From Oscillospiraceae bacterium (GTDB lineage: Bacteria; Bacillota; Clostridia; Oscillospirales; Ruminococcaceae), in the NCBI GenBank assembly GCA_020024475.1, contig JAHHTS010000007.1, positions 1 through 55,286 on the forward strand: a DNA stretch of 55,286 bases, written 5' to 3'. Numbering within the stretch: the first letter of the stretch is position 1; every line of letters begins with the position of its first letter. Both the position numbers and the translations under genes were made by a program. The notes beneath the pieces were generated by a model, which worked only from the letters and a program-made list of their open reading frames with translations, made no database searches and was not told the origin of the DNA. Shown here piece by piece: positions 25,251 through 33,624 of the stretch.

Positions 25251-25685
25251 ATGATGATTTCAACAAAAGGTAGATACGCCCTAAGAGTTATGATAGATAT
25301 GGCACAGCATAGCAATGGTCTATTTATACCACTGTCTGATGTTGCAGCAAGACAAAACATCTCAGAAAAATATTTGGAAAGCATTGTTGCCTCATTAACT
25401 CGTCATGGGTTATTAGCATCAGTAAGGGGAAAAGGTGGAGGATATAAACTTAATAGGGACATAAATCAATATACTGCCGCAGATATATTAAAAGCTACTG
25501 AAGGTTCAATCGCTCCTGTGGCTTGCCTAGCCAAAGAAGTTAACGACTGTCCTAATGTTTCACACTGCCCTACTTTAAAAATGTGGCAAGGATTACAAGA
25601 ACTTATTGAAGACTATTTTGAAAAAATAACTTTGGACAAACTTATTTTAGAACAAAGTGAATATAAATCAGTTATAAAAAATTGA
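25251..25685 (+). CDS. Rrf2-family transcriptional regulator
   Basis: The 144-aa winged-helix protein opens 'MMISTKGRYALRVMIDMAQH', shows the recognition region 'AARQNISEKYLESIVASLTRHGLLASVRGKGGGYKLNR', and has three spaced cysteines (in 'VACLAKEVNDCPNVSHCPT') that in Rrf2 proteins such as IscR and NsrR ligate an Fe-S cluster. It therefore likely senses iron-sulfur status, oxygen or NO. No iscS or sufC gene is next to it. CymR-type regulators lack the cysteines, making that less likely. The start is ATG 25251 or 25254. Confidence 0.9.
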   Translation: MMISTKGRYALRVMIDMAQHSNGLFIPLSDVAARQNISEKYLESIVASLTRHGLLASVRGKGGGYKLNRDINQYTAADILKATEGSIAPVACLAKEVNDCPNVSHCPTLKMWQGLQELIEDYFEKITLDKLILEQSEYKSVIKN

Positions 25686-25686
25686 T

Positions 25687-25720
25687 AAAAAAGAGATGTG
25701 CTTAAACACATCTCTTTTTT
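25687..25720. terminator. Bidirectional terminator between rrf2 and the AlaX-type gene
   Basis: AAAAAAGAGATGTG and CACATCTCTTTTTT form a 14-bp stem around CTTAAA. Confidence 0.92.
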
Positions 25721-25722
25721 TA

Positions 25723-26892
25723 CTACTGATTCAAAAATTTTTTTACAAGTATTATAATACTTGACTCATCAATATCTTTTTCAGTAAAACCTTGATATAT
25801 TCCAGGTTTTCCGCCACCTTTTCCTCCTAAATTTGAAGATATAAACTTGCCCAATGCATTAGTATCAAAATCGTTGGAAACAATACATATTTTGCCCTTT
25901 GCATCCTTTAACTTTGTATATGCTATAGCTATTTTTGCTTTTTCAGATAATATGAGTGCAAGCTTTTGTAACTCATTTGATGTTAGATTATCCATAATCA
26001 TAACGCAAACTTCACCATCAGTTATAGCTTTTTCAGCATAAGCAGACATAAGCTGTCTTTTAGTCTGTGTAAGAGCAAATTTTAGTTCATCAATTTCTTT
26101 AAGTCTCGCAGATAATGATTCTTTAATGTTCTCTACTGGAACTGAAAGTAAGTGGCTGATATTATAACAATCATCATTTCTTTGCTTAAGGTATTCTACT
26201 GCCCTCTTGCCACACACAATGTGAATTCTCGTTCCGCCCTTATATGCCTGCTGGGTTAGTGCGACAATCGGACCTGCCTGTGATGTGGTATTAGTGTGTG
26301 TCCCACAACAAGCACATACATCTGCTTGTCCAGCTTTTACTATTCTGATTTTTCCGTGCAATTCTTTTTTACTTCGATAGGTAAGTTCTTCTATATTATT
26401 AGGAAAACTAGCCACAATAGGCTGATTTAACCATACTACTTCATTGCACCTGTCCATCACATTTTTTATTTCTGATTCAGTCAGTGGACCGTCAAAATCA
26501 ACAACATTTTCTTTTTCGTTAAGATGAAATCCAACATTATTGTACCCAAACATACTATGCACAACCCCAGAAAATATGTGTTCTCCTGTATGTTGTTGCA
26601 TAAAATCAAAACGACGATTCCAATCAATTATTCCTTTAATTTCAGAATTTTGACTTATAGGTGCATCTACATAATGAACTATTTTCTCGTTTTTTTCATG
26701 AACATCGAATACATTTATAATTTCTTCACCATAAATGATTATACCATGATCAGCAGGCTGACCACCTCCTTCTGGATAAAATGCAGTCTTATCCAAAATT
26801 ATCTTCCAACCTTTTTTATTTTCTTCACAAGAAATTACTTTCGCTGTAAATTCCTTCATAAAACTGTCTTGATAATACAATTTTACACTCAT
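25723..26892 (-). CDS. AlaX-type alanyl-tRNA editing protein with DHHA1 domain
   Basis: The 389-aa protein is related to the editing half of alanyl-tRNA synthetase and hydrolyses Ser- or Gly-mischarged tRNA-Ala. It has the N-terminal beta domain 'AFYPEGGGQPADHG'-like segment, the zinc site with 'QQHTGEHIFSGV' (HxxxH) and 'CACCGTH' (CxxxH), a coiled segment around residues 255-285, and a DHHA1 domain ending 'LGGKGGGKPGIYQG'. Its length fits the long AlaX-II type. The upstream HIRAN-like gene ends 9 bp before its start, so the two are an operon. Confidence 0.93.
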   Translation of the reverse strand: MSVKLYYQDSFMKEFTAKVISCEENKKGWKIILDKTAFYPEGGGQPADHGIIIYGEEIINVFDVHEKNEKIVHYVDAPISQNSEIKGIIDWNRRFDFMQQHTGEHIFSGVVHSMFGYNNVGFHLNEKENVVDFDGPLTESEIKNVMDRCNEVVWLNQPIVASFPNNIEELTYRSKKELHGKIRIVKAGQADVCACCGTHTNTTSQAGPIVALTQQAYKGGTRIHIVCGKRAVEYLKQRNDDCYNISHLLSVPVENIKESLSARLKEIDELKFALTQTKRQLMSAYAEKAITDGEVCVMIMDNLTSNELQKLALILSEKAKIAIAYTKLKDAKGKICIVSNDFDTNALGKFISSNLGGKGGGKPGIYQGFTEKDIDESSIIILVKKFLNQ

Positions 26893-26901
26893 AATTTTCT
26901 C

Positions 26902-27636
26902 CTATTCGCAGTGACAACTAAAAGTATCTTCACCATTGAAAATTCTACGGTGATTTACAAGTGTTAAAGCGGATTGTTTTTCATATTCGCTTAATTCTAA
27001 CTCAAACTCTTCGTCTTCATCATCAATATTGTAAATTTTTGCTCTTATCTTGCATTTTTCGAATTTTTCATCAAAAAGAACATTACAGCAAAAATTATAG
27101 TTCTCTTCATCATCAAATTCGCAATCAAACATTTTAAACAAATTTTGATTTTCAATAGCAACATCCATAGTAAATAAATTCAAATAAGGCTGACTCATCA
27201 CTATATCTATGCCATTATTTATAACCTCGTAAATAGCCATTGCCATAATTGAATCATCACTTGGAATAAATCCAAATATACCACTTTCACCTTCAAATGG
27301 TGTGAGCAATTCATCGTAATTAAATTTAACGCTAAAATTAAGAATTGTTTTGTCCTTAGAACGGCTTTTACCTTGCTTAACCGTTACTCCAATTACAGCT
27401 ACATCAATTATTTCAACCGAACCATCATCCATAAATGGCGCAATTCCGATACTATCAAAATACTCTAATAAATCAATCGCTTTATCTTTAATATTCACCG
27501 AAATTTCAAATGTATCTTCAGTATCATTTATTCTAGATAAAGTTAATTTATCTCCTTCAGACAATTTTTGAACAGATTTTGCATCCAAATCATTTCCTTC
27601 TATAGTTATCGAATATTTTTTTGTTATACTATTCAT
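26902..27636 (-). CDS. Hypothetical protein with possible HIRAN-like N-terminus
   Basis: The 244-aa protein has an acidic C-terminus ('NIDDEDEEFELELSEYEKQ'). Its first 100 residues show 'LSEGDKLTLSRINDTEDTFE' and 'GIAPFMDDGSVEIIDVAVIG', which resembles the HIRAN domain pattern of G-D-x-L-x-L-x-R, then an I-G-x-x-P turn, then beta strands. HIRAN domains bind DNA ends or stalled forks. The match is loose and the role is unknown. It is first gene of a two-gene operon with the AlaX-type protein. The ATG follows AGGTGATA. Confidence 0.6.
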   Translation of the reverse strand: MNSITKKYSITIEGNDLDAKSVQKLSEGDKLTLSRINDTEDTFEISVNIKDKAIDLLEYFDSIGIAPFMDDGSVEIIDVAVIGVTVKQGKSRSKDKTILNFSVKFNYDELLTPFEGESGIFGFIPSDDSIMAMAIYEVINNGIDIVMSQPYLNLFTMDVAIENQNLFKMFDCEFDDEENYNFCCNVLFDEKFEKCKIRAKIYNIDDEDEEFELELSEYEKQSALTLVNHRRIFNGEDTFSCHCE

Positions 27637-27764
27637 ATTATCACCTATTTGTCTAATTTTAAGAATATCTTACCACTATGGTCATTTCTTTGCAATTGAA
27701 TTTTAAGTTGCTTTATTATATAATGAATTTACATTATTTCGTCAAATCTTATAGGAGGTTAATT

Positions 27765-28592
27765 ATGAATTTTACTGTAAAAATAGCGGACTATAATGAC
27801 ATGGCTGCAGCTGTTGCGGTTGAAAAAGAAACTATGGGGGATTATGTCTATCTTGAAGATGCCTGGCATTATTTTGAAAGTTTAAAAGGTGGCTTAGTTT
27901 GCGTTTATGATGGCAAAAAAATGATAGGAATAGGTAGATTTTCAGTTTTGCCCGACGGAAGTGGTTGGTTAGAAACTTTGCGTGTAATTCCATCTTATCA
28001 AAGAAATGGTGCTGGTAAAGAAATTTACAAAAAATGGTTCGAACTTGCAAAAGAGCTTAAATGCCCATCTATGGCAATGTTTACCGGTGTTACTAATGTT
28101 GCTAGCAGCAAATTAGCCGAAGTATATGGTTTAAAAACTGTCGCTTATCACAAAGGATACCATCTCACCAAACTAAAAGCAGGATGTACTCATAACTTCA
28201 AATATGTCAACTGGAAAAGAGCTGTTGATTTAATTCTTCCTTTAAGAGATGAGTACAATAATTATATGACATTCAATCGAACATTTCATCATATAAATGA
28301 GGCCAATGCTAAGGCTTTCGCTTGTGAAGGAAAAGTTTTTGAAGATAAAGAAAGTGACAGTTTTATAGTTTGTGGAGCGCGTTTCCAGCATCAAGCTGCA
28401 TTACACATTGCCATGATGAACGGAAATCTTGATAAATGCATTGATTTTGCGATAAACTATGCTAAATCCCAAGGAATAGAAAAAATATCTTGCACATTGG
28501 CACTTGAAAACGAAAAATTACAAAACGCTCTTATTGCTCGTGGTTTTGAAGCAGAAAAAGGAACAATCATTACAAAAGAAATTGTCTTTTAA
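27765..28592 (+). CDS. GNAT-family acetyltransferase, two-domain
   Basis: The 275-aa protein has an N-terminal GNAT domain with 'LRVIPSYQRNGAGKEIYKKW' as the acetyl-CoA loop and 'MFTGVTNVASSKLAEVYGLKTVAYHKGY' as motif B. Residues 140-275 are a second GNAT-like half without a clear CoA loop. An in-frame ATG lies at 27678, but the ATG at 27765 is preceded by AGGAGG at ideal spacing, so that is the start. The substrate is unknown. It leads a run of three same-strand genes with the pentapeptide and DUF3267 proteins. Confidence 0.85.
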   Translation: MNFTVKIADYNDMAAAVAVEKETMGDYVYLEDAWHYFESLKGGLVCVYDGKKMIGIGRFSVLPDGSGWLETLRVIPSYQRNGAGKEIYKKWFELAKELKCPSMAMFTGVTNVASSKLAEVYGLKTVAYHKGYHLTKLKAGCTHNFKYVNWKRAVDLILPLRDEYNNYMTFNRTFHHINEANAKAFACEGKVFEDKESDSFIVCGARFQHQAALHIAMMNGNLDKCIDFAINYAKSQGIEKISCTLALENEKLQNALIARGFEAEKGTIITKEIVF

Positions 28593-28616
28593 ATTGATAA
28601 AAACTTGGAGGTTTTT

Positions 28617-29216
28617 ATGAGTGAAATACAATATTTCAAAGATAAAAATTTTACCGATGTAGATTGGTCAGAAAAAGTTATTGAAAACATAAAATTTGAA
28701 AAATGCAAATTTACTGGAATTGATTTTTCTGATAGTGAACTGCTCTCAGTAGTTTTTGATAAATGTGTTTTTATTTCATGTAAATTTTCTTCAACAGAAT
28801 TTTCAAAATCTGCTTTTTTAAACTGCAATTTTAAATTATGTACCATGTTCGGTTCAACTTTTACTAACTGTAAAACTACTGGTAGCTCATTCTCAGAAAT
28901 AGATACGTCTAGCGTAACTATAAATGGAGGAAATTGGAGCTATGCAAATCTCAGATACTGCGATTTTTCCAATCAAAAACTAAATGATATTAATTTTTCT
29001 GGTGCAGACTTACGAAATACTAATTTTTCAAAATGTTTTATTCGTGGATGTAATTTTTTTGATTGTATGCTTTCAAATACAAATTTTAAAAATCGGGATA
29101 TAAGAGATAATCGCTTCAACAATTTCGATATATCCACAATTAATCTAGTCGGTGCAAAGGTCGATTTAGAATTCGCAATAATTTCTGTTGGTATGTTAGG
29201 AGCTATTTTCGAATAA
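28617..29216 (+). CDS. Pentapeptide-repeat protein
   Basis: The 199-aa protein consists largely of A/C-D/N-L/F-x-x repeats, for example 'FTGIDFSDSEL', 'KFSSTEFSKSAFLNCNFKLC' and 'DFSNQKLNDINFSGADLRNT', which fold into a right-handed quadrilateral helix. Members include DNA-mimic gyrase-protection proteins and many of unknown role. Its many Cys and Phe differ from the classical Qnr pattern, so quinolone protection is not implied. The ATG follows TTGGAGG, 24 bp after the GNAT stop. Confidence 0.9.
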   Translation: MSEIQYFKDKNFTDVDWSEKVIENIKFEKCKFTGIDFSDSELLSVVFDKCVFISCKFSSTEFSKSAFLNCNFKLCTMFGSTFTNCKTTGSSFSEIDTSSVTINGGNWSYANLRYCDFSNQKLNDINFSGADLRNTNFSKCFIRGCNFFDCMLSNTNFKNRDIRDNRFNNFDISTINLVGAKVDLEFAIISVGMLGAIFE

Positions 29217-29259
29217 CATATTAAAATTTTCAAATTAATACAATTAAAAGAGGCTTTTT

Positions 29260-29814
29260 ATGCGCAATTTTTTAAAATTACCAAAAAACTATCACGAGAG
29301 TTTCAAAGTGGATCTCCAAAAAGATAAAAAACTAGCTATTCTTATAAATGTTCTCGCTTTAATAATTTCTATCCTCTTATTCGTAATTGGAATATTTATA
29401 TCCCCTATTAATAACTTTGGTTCATTCCATACAATTATGCTCGTAATTGTAACAACGCTATATATAATTCTACACGAACTGACACATGGTATTTTTATGC
29501 GTATATTTAGTGGTGTTCGACCTAAATATGGTTTTACGGGACTATATGCTTATGCCGGTAGCAATGTATATTTTAATCGTTTTCATTACATAGTCATAGC
29601 GCTCGCCCCTGTCGTTATTTGGGGAATTGTATTAGCATTACTATGTGTGCTAACAAGTGCAACTATTTGGTTTTGGGTTTTCTACTTCACACAAATTTTT
29701 AATTTAAGTGGTGCAGCAGGAGATTTTTATGTTACATGGCGTTTTTCTAAATTGCCAAAAGATATCCTAATTCAAGACACAGGAGTGTCTATGACTGTTT
29801 ATTCTTGTGAATAA
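29260..29814 (+). CDS. DUF3267 membrane protein, putative zincin peptidase
   Basis: The 184-aa protein has four predicted membrane helices and the HExxH zinc motif in 'LHELTHGIFMRIFSGVRPKYGF'. The following 'LAPVVIWG' helix and 'GAAGDFYVTWRFSKLP' (with an Asp as possible third ligand) match DUF3267, distantly related to site-2 proteases. Substrate unknown. The ATG follows AAGAGG. It lies 43 bp downstream of the pentapeptide gene and ends at a terminator. Confidence 0.85.
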   Translation: MRNFLKLPKNYHESFKVDLQKDKKLAILINVLALIISILLFVIGIFISPINNFGSFHTIMLVIVTTLYIILHELTHGIFMRIFSGVRPKYGFTGLYAYAGSNVYFNRFHYIVIALAPVVIWGIVLALLCVLTSATIWFWVFYFTQIFNLSGAAGDFYVTWRFSKLPKDILIQDTGVSMTVYSCE

Positions 29815-29845
29815 CAAAATTAAATAATTATAATTTTTGAATAAA

Positions 29846-29885
29846 TAAATGGAGTGTATTATATTTACATACACTCCATTTTTAC
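29846..29885. terminator. Terminator after the DUF3267 gene
   Basis: AATGGAGTGTA and TACACTCCATT form an 11-bp stem followed by TTTTTACT. Confidence 0.9.
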
Positions 29886-29910
29886 TATATCGTAAATCTT
29901 AATTTATCTA

Positions 29911-31080
29911 TTAAAAGTTTAATACTTTATCTTTATCTTTATCATTATCTTTGTTTTCAGCATCAATTTCATTAAACAAATCTCTTGCAAGCTTGGAATA
30001 TCTTCTACAGAGATTAAAAGTTCTTTTTGTATACCCTTCAAAAATCTCTCCATTAGCTGTTTTAAACTCGCTCCACAGGCTCCACATGAGCCCAGCAGTA
30101 GCAATATAGGTATAAAATCTTGCCCATTCTTCTTTTGTTGCATCTCTTTCAAGATACTGCACAAGCAACTCATCACTTCGATTTTTATCAAAATCAGCTG
30201 ATATACAAAACATCGCTACATCTACAATTGGGTCTTGCCGTCCAGAATATTCCCAGTCTATAAGCACCACTCTACCATCTTTATTTAAAAGGCAATTTCC
30301 TGGAACAAAATCTATATGACAAAAACATTTTTTTACATGCAATTTATCAACTTTTGCTAATAAATCTTTTATAATTTCTTTGTATTTATAATATCTTGGA
30401 AAGAACTCCACCTCAACATTATGACAGATTTCCTCGTAGAAATCTATTGTTTTGATAAAATCAAAATCGTGTGGTGACACTATATCAGCATTGTGTAGTT
30501 TTCTAATAGCTTTTAACGCTTCCCTCATATGGTCTGGATTATTAGTATCTATACCTTTACTCTCCTCAATAAACTCTGCTATTTTCGTACCATCAATCGG
30601 ATTATGATAAACTACTACATCGCTTATTCCACGACCCTGTAAAACTAGATAATTTGAATATTCTCTATAACGATCAACTAACATCTCACTTCCATGACCA
30701 GCTCTACGATATATATATGTTTTCCCCCTGCATAAAAATATATAACTATCATTAGTCATGCCTTTGTCCATAAGAACAAACCCGCTTATTTCATCTCTAT
30801 CTGCGCCAAGTGCTTTTGCAGCTATTCCCGTTGCTTCAGAAAGAAAGTGTGCTTCATCCATTGCTTTATTTCTATCAAAATCGCTTAATGCATTAAAGCC
30901 AATATCTGTCGCATGCCAATTTAAATTTTCATCTTTTTCCAAATAGCCTGTTTTTCCAAGCCAAGCTCTTGCCTGACGAATCATTCTAGGTGGAACACCT
31001 ATACGCTGTGTTATCTGACTGGTGGCGGCTGCAGGATTTTGGCTATATATAGCTAAAATCATTTTTGTAAATGTCTGCAT
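29911..31080 (-). CDS. LicA/choline-kinase-like phosphotransferase with N-terminal winged helix
   Basis: The 389-aa protein combines a winged-helix start (about residues 1-70, 'QITQRIGVPPRMIRQARAWLGKTGYLEK') with an APH/choline kinase domain. The latter has the nucleotide strand 'TNDSYIFLCRGKTYIYRRAGHGSE', catalytic 'HIDFVPGNCLLNKDG' and metal-binding 'LIDWEYSGRQDP', a match to LicA-type choline kinases. It likely phosphorylates choline or a related alcohol. The C-terminus is a short charged repeat 'DKDKDK'. The ATG follows CAAGGAGG. Aminoglycoside resistance is not implied. Confidence 0.85.
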   Translation of the reverse strand: MQTFTKMILAIYSQNPAAATSQITQRIGVPPRMIRQARAWLGKTGYLEKDENLNWHATDIGFNALSDFDRNKAMDEAHFLSEATGIAAKALGADRDEISGFVLMDKGMTNDSYIFLCRGKTYIYRRAGHGSEMLVDRYREYSNYLVLQGRGISDVVVYHNPIDGTKIAEFIEESKGIDTNNPDHMREALKAIRKLHNADIVSPHDFDFIKTIDFYEEICHNVEVEFFPRYYKYKEIIKDLLAKVDKLHVKKCFCHIDFVPGNCLLNKDGRVVLIDWEYSGRQDPIVDVAMFCISADFDKNRSDELLVQYLERDATKEEWARFYTYIATAGLMWSLWSEFKTANGEIFEGYTKRTFNLCRRYSKLARDLFNEIDAENKDNDKDKDKVLNF

Positions 31081-31249
31081 ACTCTATCCTCCTTGAATTT
31101 TACATTTTATAATAATATTTAAAATTATACACTAAAAACTTAATAAAGTTTTACAATTATAGTGTAATTTGTGTGAAACTTTAATAAAAAAGTAAATTTT
31201 ATTGTTAAAAAAGCATAAAATTTTATTAAATTTTACATTTTTTGCACAA

Positions 31250-31283
31250 AAAAAATGCACCATCTGATGATGGTACATTTTAT
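31250..31283 (-). terminator. Terminator of the duplicated lipoprotein gene
   Basis: On the minus strand a hairpin (AAATGTACCATC / GATGGTGCATTT) is followed by a long T-run. Confidence 0.88.
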
Positions 31284-31292
31284 TAGAGATTA

Positions 31293-32333
31293 TTATTTTG
31301 CATTTTGTGCTGCTTTTTCAAGTGCTTTAAGCTGGTCACCTACTGTGATTGTTACACAAGATTTAAGGTCTTCCACTGCTGGAACTGATGTGTGTTTTTC
31401 ATCTTTTGCATAAACTTCCATATTTATAACCTCATCAACTGTTTTACCTTCCATCCATTTTGCTAAGGATGCATACTGCTCGTTGATTTCTGCTACTGCA
31501 CCAGCAAATTTTTTCATACCGTAGTCTTCGCCTTTGTCAACTTTTGTTCTACAGTCAATTTCTCCTGTGAAAGCACCTTTAACTGTAAATTTAGCCTGTT
31601 GCTGTGCTGTGTCTATACCAGCCCAAACAATTTTACCATCGGTATCAAGAGCTACACCCACAATATTTGTAGCGATTTCAAATAAACCATCATTTTCACC
31701 TGCATCTACTTCTTTAGATGTGATAACTGTACCAAGACCGGTTTTTGCTACTGGACCTGTTGTTTCTGTTGCTGTTTCCCAAGCTTCTTTCAAACCTTCT
31801 AGATAAGAACCAACATCAATTGTCACACTCGATTTAAGATCTTCCACTGCTGGAACTGATGTGTGTTTTTCATCTTTCGCATAAACTTCCATGTTTACTA
31901 TTTCATCAACTGTTTTACCTTCCATCCATTTTGCAAGAGATGCATACTGCTCATCGATTTCTGCTACTGCACCAGCAAATTTTTTCATACCATAGTCCTC
32001 ACCTTTTTCAACTTTCGTCCTAAGGTCTGTTTCACTTACAATTTTGCCTGATGCATCAATATCAGCTGACTGCTGTGCAACATCAATTGTTGCTGATACT
32101 ACTTTGCCATCCTGATCGAATGAAGCAATTACCATTGTTGTATCTAGTTCAACCTTACCGTTATTTCCTTCTTTGGCATCAAACTGTTTTGCAACTTTAG
32201 TATTGATACCCATACCTGTCTTGTAAGTTTTCACTTCTTCATCGATGCCATTTCCACCATTGTCACCATTACTGCATGCAACCATTGAAATTGACATTAC
32301 AGCTGCAAGAGCCATAGCCATAATTTTTTTCAT
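31293..32333 (-). CDS. Lipoprotein with two tandem near-identical domains
   Basis: The 346-aa protein has a lipoprotein signal with lipobox 'SMVAC', then two copies of a roughly 150-aa unit. Each contains 'RTKV(E/D)KGEDYGMKKFAGAV' and 'YASLAKWMEGKTVDE', then 'MEVYAKDEKHTSVPAVEDLK', and each begins with a 'KTG(M/L)G' segment. The strand pattern 'IASFDQDGKVVSATIDVAQQ' recalls FMN_bind-like folds, but no flavinylation motif is present. Function unknown. The ATG at 32333 is preceded by GGAGGA; a further upstream ATG lacks one. Confidence 0.85.
   Translation of the reverse strand: MKKIMAMALAAVMSISMVACSNGDNGGNGIDEEVKTYKTGMGINTKVAKQFDAKEGNNGKVELDTTMVIASFDQDGKVVSATIDVAQQSADIDASGKIVSETDLRTKVEKGEDYGMKKFAGAVAEIDEQYASLAKWMEGKTVDEIVNMEVYAKDEKHTSVPAVEDLKSSVTIDVGSYLEGLKEAWETATETTGPVAKTGLGTVITSKEVDAGENDGLFEIATNIVGVALDTDGKIVWAGIDTAQQQAKFTVKGAFTGEIDCRTKVDKGEDYGMKKFAGAVAEINEQYASLAKWMEGKTVDEVINMEVYAKDEKHTSVPAVEDLKSCVTITVGDQLKALEKAAQNAK
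31360..31546 (-). repeat. Internal duplication, downstream copy
   Basis: About 187 bp nearly identical to 31831-32016 (471 bp offset, exactly 157 codons), differing mostly at third positions. This points to recent duplication or gene conversion within the lipoprotein gene. Confidence 0.9.
31831..32016 (-). repeat. Internal duplication, upstream copy
   Basis: Second copy of the segment at 31360-31546, encoding the N-terminal repeat of the lipoprotein. Confidence 0.9.
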
Positions 32334-32601
32334 TTTTATGTCCTCCGGAGCCACATATTATTTTGTATGCAAGATATTTACACACTATGTTAATATCTTA
32401 ACAATACCATAACGAAAATATTTTAGTCAAGTAATTTAACCGTTTTGTAATAAATTACATACCTTTTTCACCATAACAAACAAATATTTGTATTTTATAA
32501 TATGTTTGACTTATTTCTATAATTATTGCATTGTATCTATCAATGATATATAATAAATGCAAATGAATTGATTTTTTAATTTTTATAAACGGAGGTTTTA
32601 T

Positions 32602-33621
32602 ATGGCTATCTTGGTTACAGGTGGAACTGGATATATAGGGTCACACACTGTTGTTGAGTTAATCGCTGCTGGATATAATGTTGTTATTGCGGATAATTTC
32701 TATAATTCTTCTCCCGAAGTTCTAAATAGACTTAAAACTATTACAGGAAAAGATATTCCTTTTTTTAAATGTGATGTATGTAATAAAGATGAAGTAGAGA
32801 TGTTGTTCAATACTTTTAATGAAATTGATGCTGTTATCCACTTTGCTGCATATAAAGCTGTTGGAGAAAGTGTAGAAAAGCCTTTAGACTATTATGAAAA
32901 CAACATTGGTGGTGCTTTATGTATTCTTCAAGCTATGAAAAGACATAATGTTAAGAATTTTGTATTCTCATCTTCTGCAACTGTTTATGGTGATCCTGAA
33001 ATTGTTCCTTGTGATGAAAATGCTCCTGCTAATGGTGCAACTAATCCTTACGGCTGGACAAAAGTTATGCAAGAACAGATTCTCCGTGATATGTGTGTCG
33101 CTGATAAATCAATGAATGTTGCAATTCTTAGATACTTTAATCCTATTGGTGCTCATCCAAGTGGACTTATCGGGGAAGACCCAAATGGTATTCCTAACAA
33201 TCTCTTACCTTATATTGCACAAGCTGCCATTGGTAAATATCCATCTGTTCGTATTTTTGGTACAGATTATCCTACCCCTGATGGAACCGGTGTGAGAGAT
33301 TATATTCATGTAGTGGATCTTGCTTTAGGTCATGTTGCTGCAGTTAAAAAACTTTTCACAAACTGTGGCCTTGTGACATATAATTTGGGTACAGGTAAAG
33401 GATATAGTGTTTTGGAGGTAGTTAAAGCTTTTGAAAAAGCTTGCGGAAAAACCCTTGAAAAAAATATATTACCTCGTAGAGCCGGTGATATTGCAGTAAA
33501 TTATGCAAATCCTGCTAAAGCCAAAGCAGAACTAGGCTGGAGTGCTAGATATGGTATTGAAGATATGTGCGCTCACTCTTGGAATTGGCAAAGCAAAAAC
33601 CCTAATGGATACAAGGAGTAA
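32602..33621 (+). CDS. galE: UDP-glucose 4-epimerase
   Basis: The 339-aa short-chain dehydrogenase-fold enzyme interconverts UDP-glucose and UDP-galactose. It has the NAD motif 'VTGGTGYIGSHTVVELI', catalytic Ser/Tyr/Lys in 'FSSSATVYGDP' and 'NPYGWTKVMQEQ', the galE-specific 'NPIGAHPSGLIGEDPNGIPNNLLPYIAQ', and 'DGTGVRDYIHVVDLALGHV'. Length fits GalE. A nucleotidyltransferase gene starts 3 bp after its stop, so the two are co-translated. It supplies galactosyl donors for cell-surface polymers or galactose use. Confidence 0.97.
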   Translation: MAILVTGGTGYIGSHTVVELIAAGYNVVIADNFYNSSPEVLNRLKTITGKDIPFFKCDVCNKDEVEMLFNTFNEIDAVIHFAAYKAVGESVEKPLDYYENNIGGALCILQAMKRHNVKNFVFSSSATVYGDPEIVPCDENAPANGATNPYGWTKVMQEQILRDMCVADKSMNVAILRYFNPIGAHPSGLIGEDPNGIPNNLLPYIAQAAIGKYPSVRIFGTDYPTPDGTGVRDYIHVVDLALGHVAAVKKLFTNCGLVTYNLGTGKGYSVLEVVKAFEKACGKTLEKNILPRRAGDIAVNYANPAKAKAELGWSARYGIEDMCAHSWNWQSKNPNGYKE

Positions 33622-33624
33622 ATT

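Noticed and set aside
27678..27764. Longer N-terminus for the two-domain GNAT protein
   Set aside because: The extension is hydrophobic and lacks a ribosome site, while AGGAGG precedes the internal ATG at ideal spacing.
28617..29216. Qnr-like quinolone-protection protein
   Set aside because: The repeat is pentapeptide-type but Cys/Phe-rich and without Qnr-specific loops; no basis for a resistance claim.
29911..31080. Aminoglycoside phosphotransferase (resistance gene)
   Set aside because: The Brenner motif context and 'DWEYSGRQDP' fit LicA/choline kinases rather than APH enzymes.
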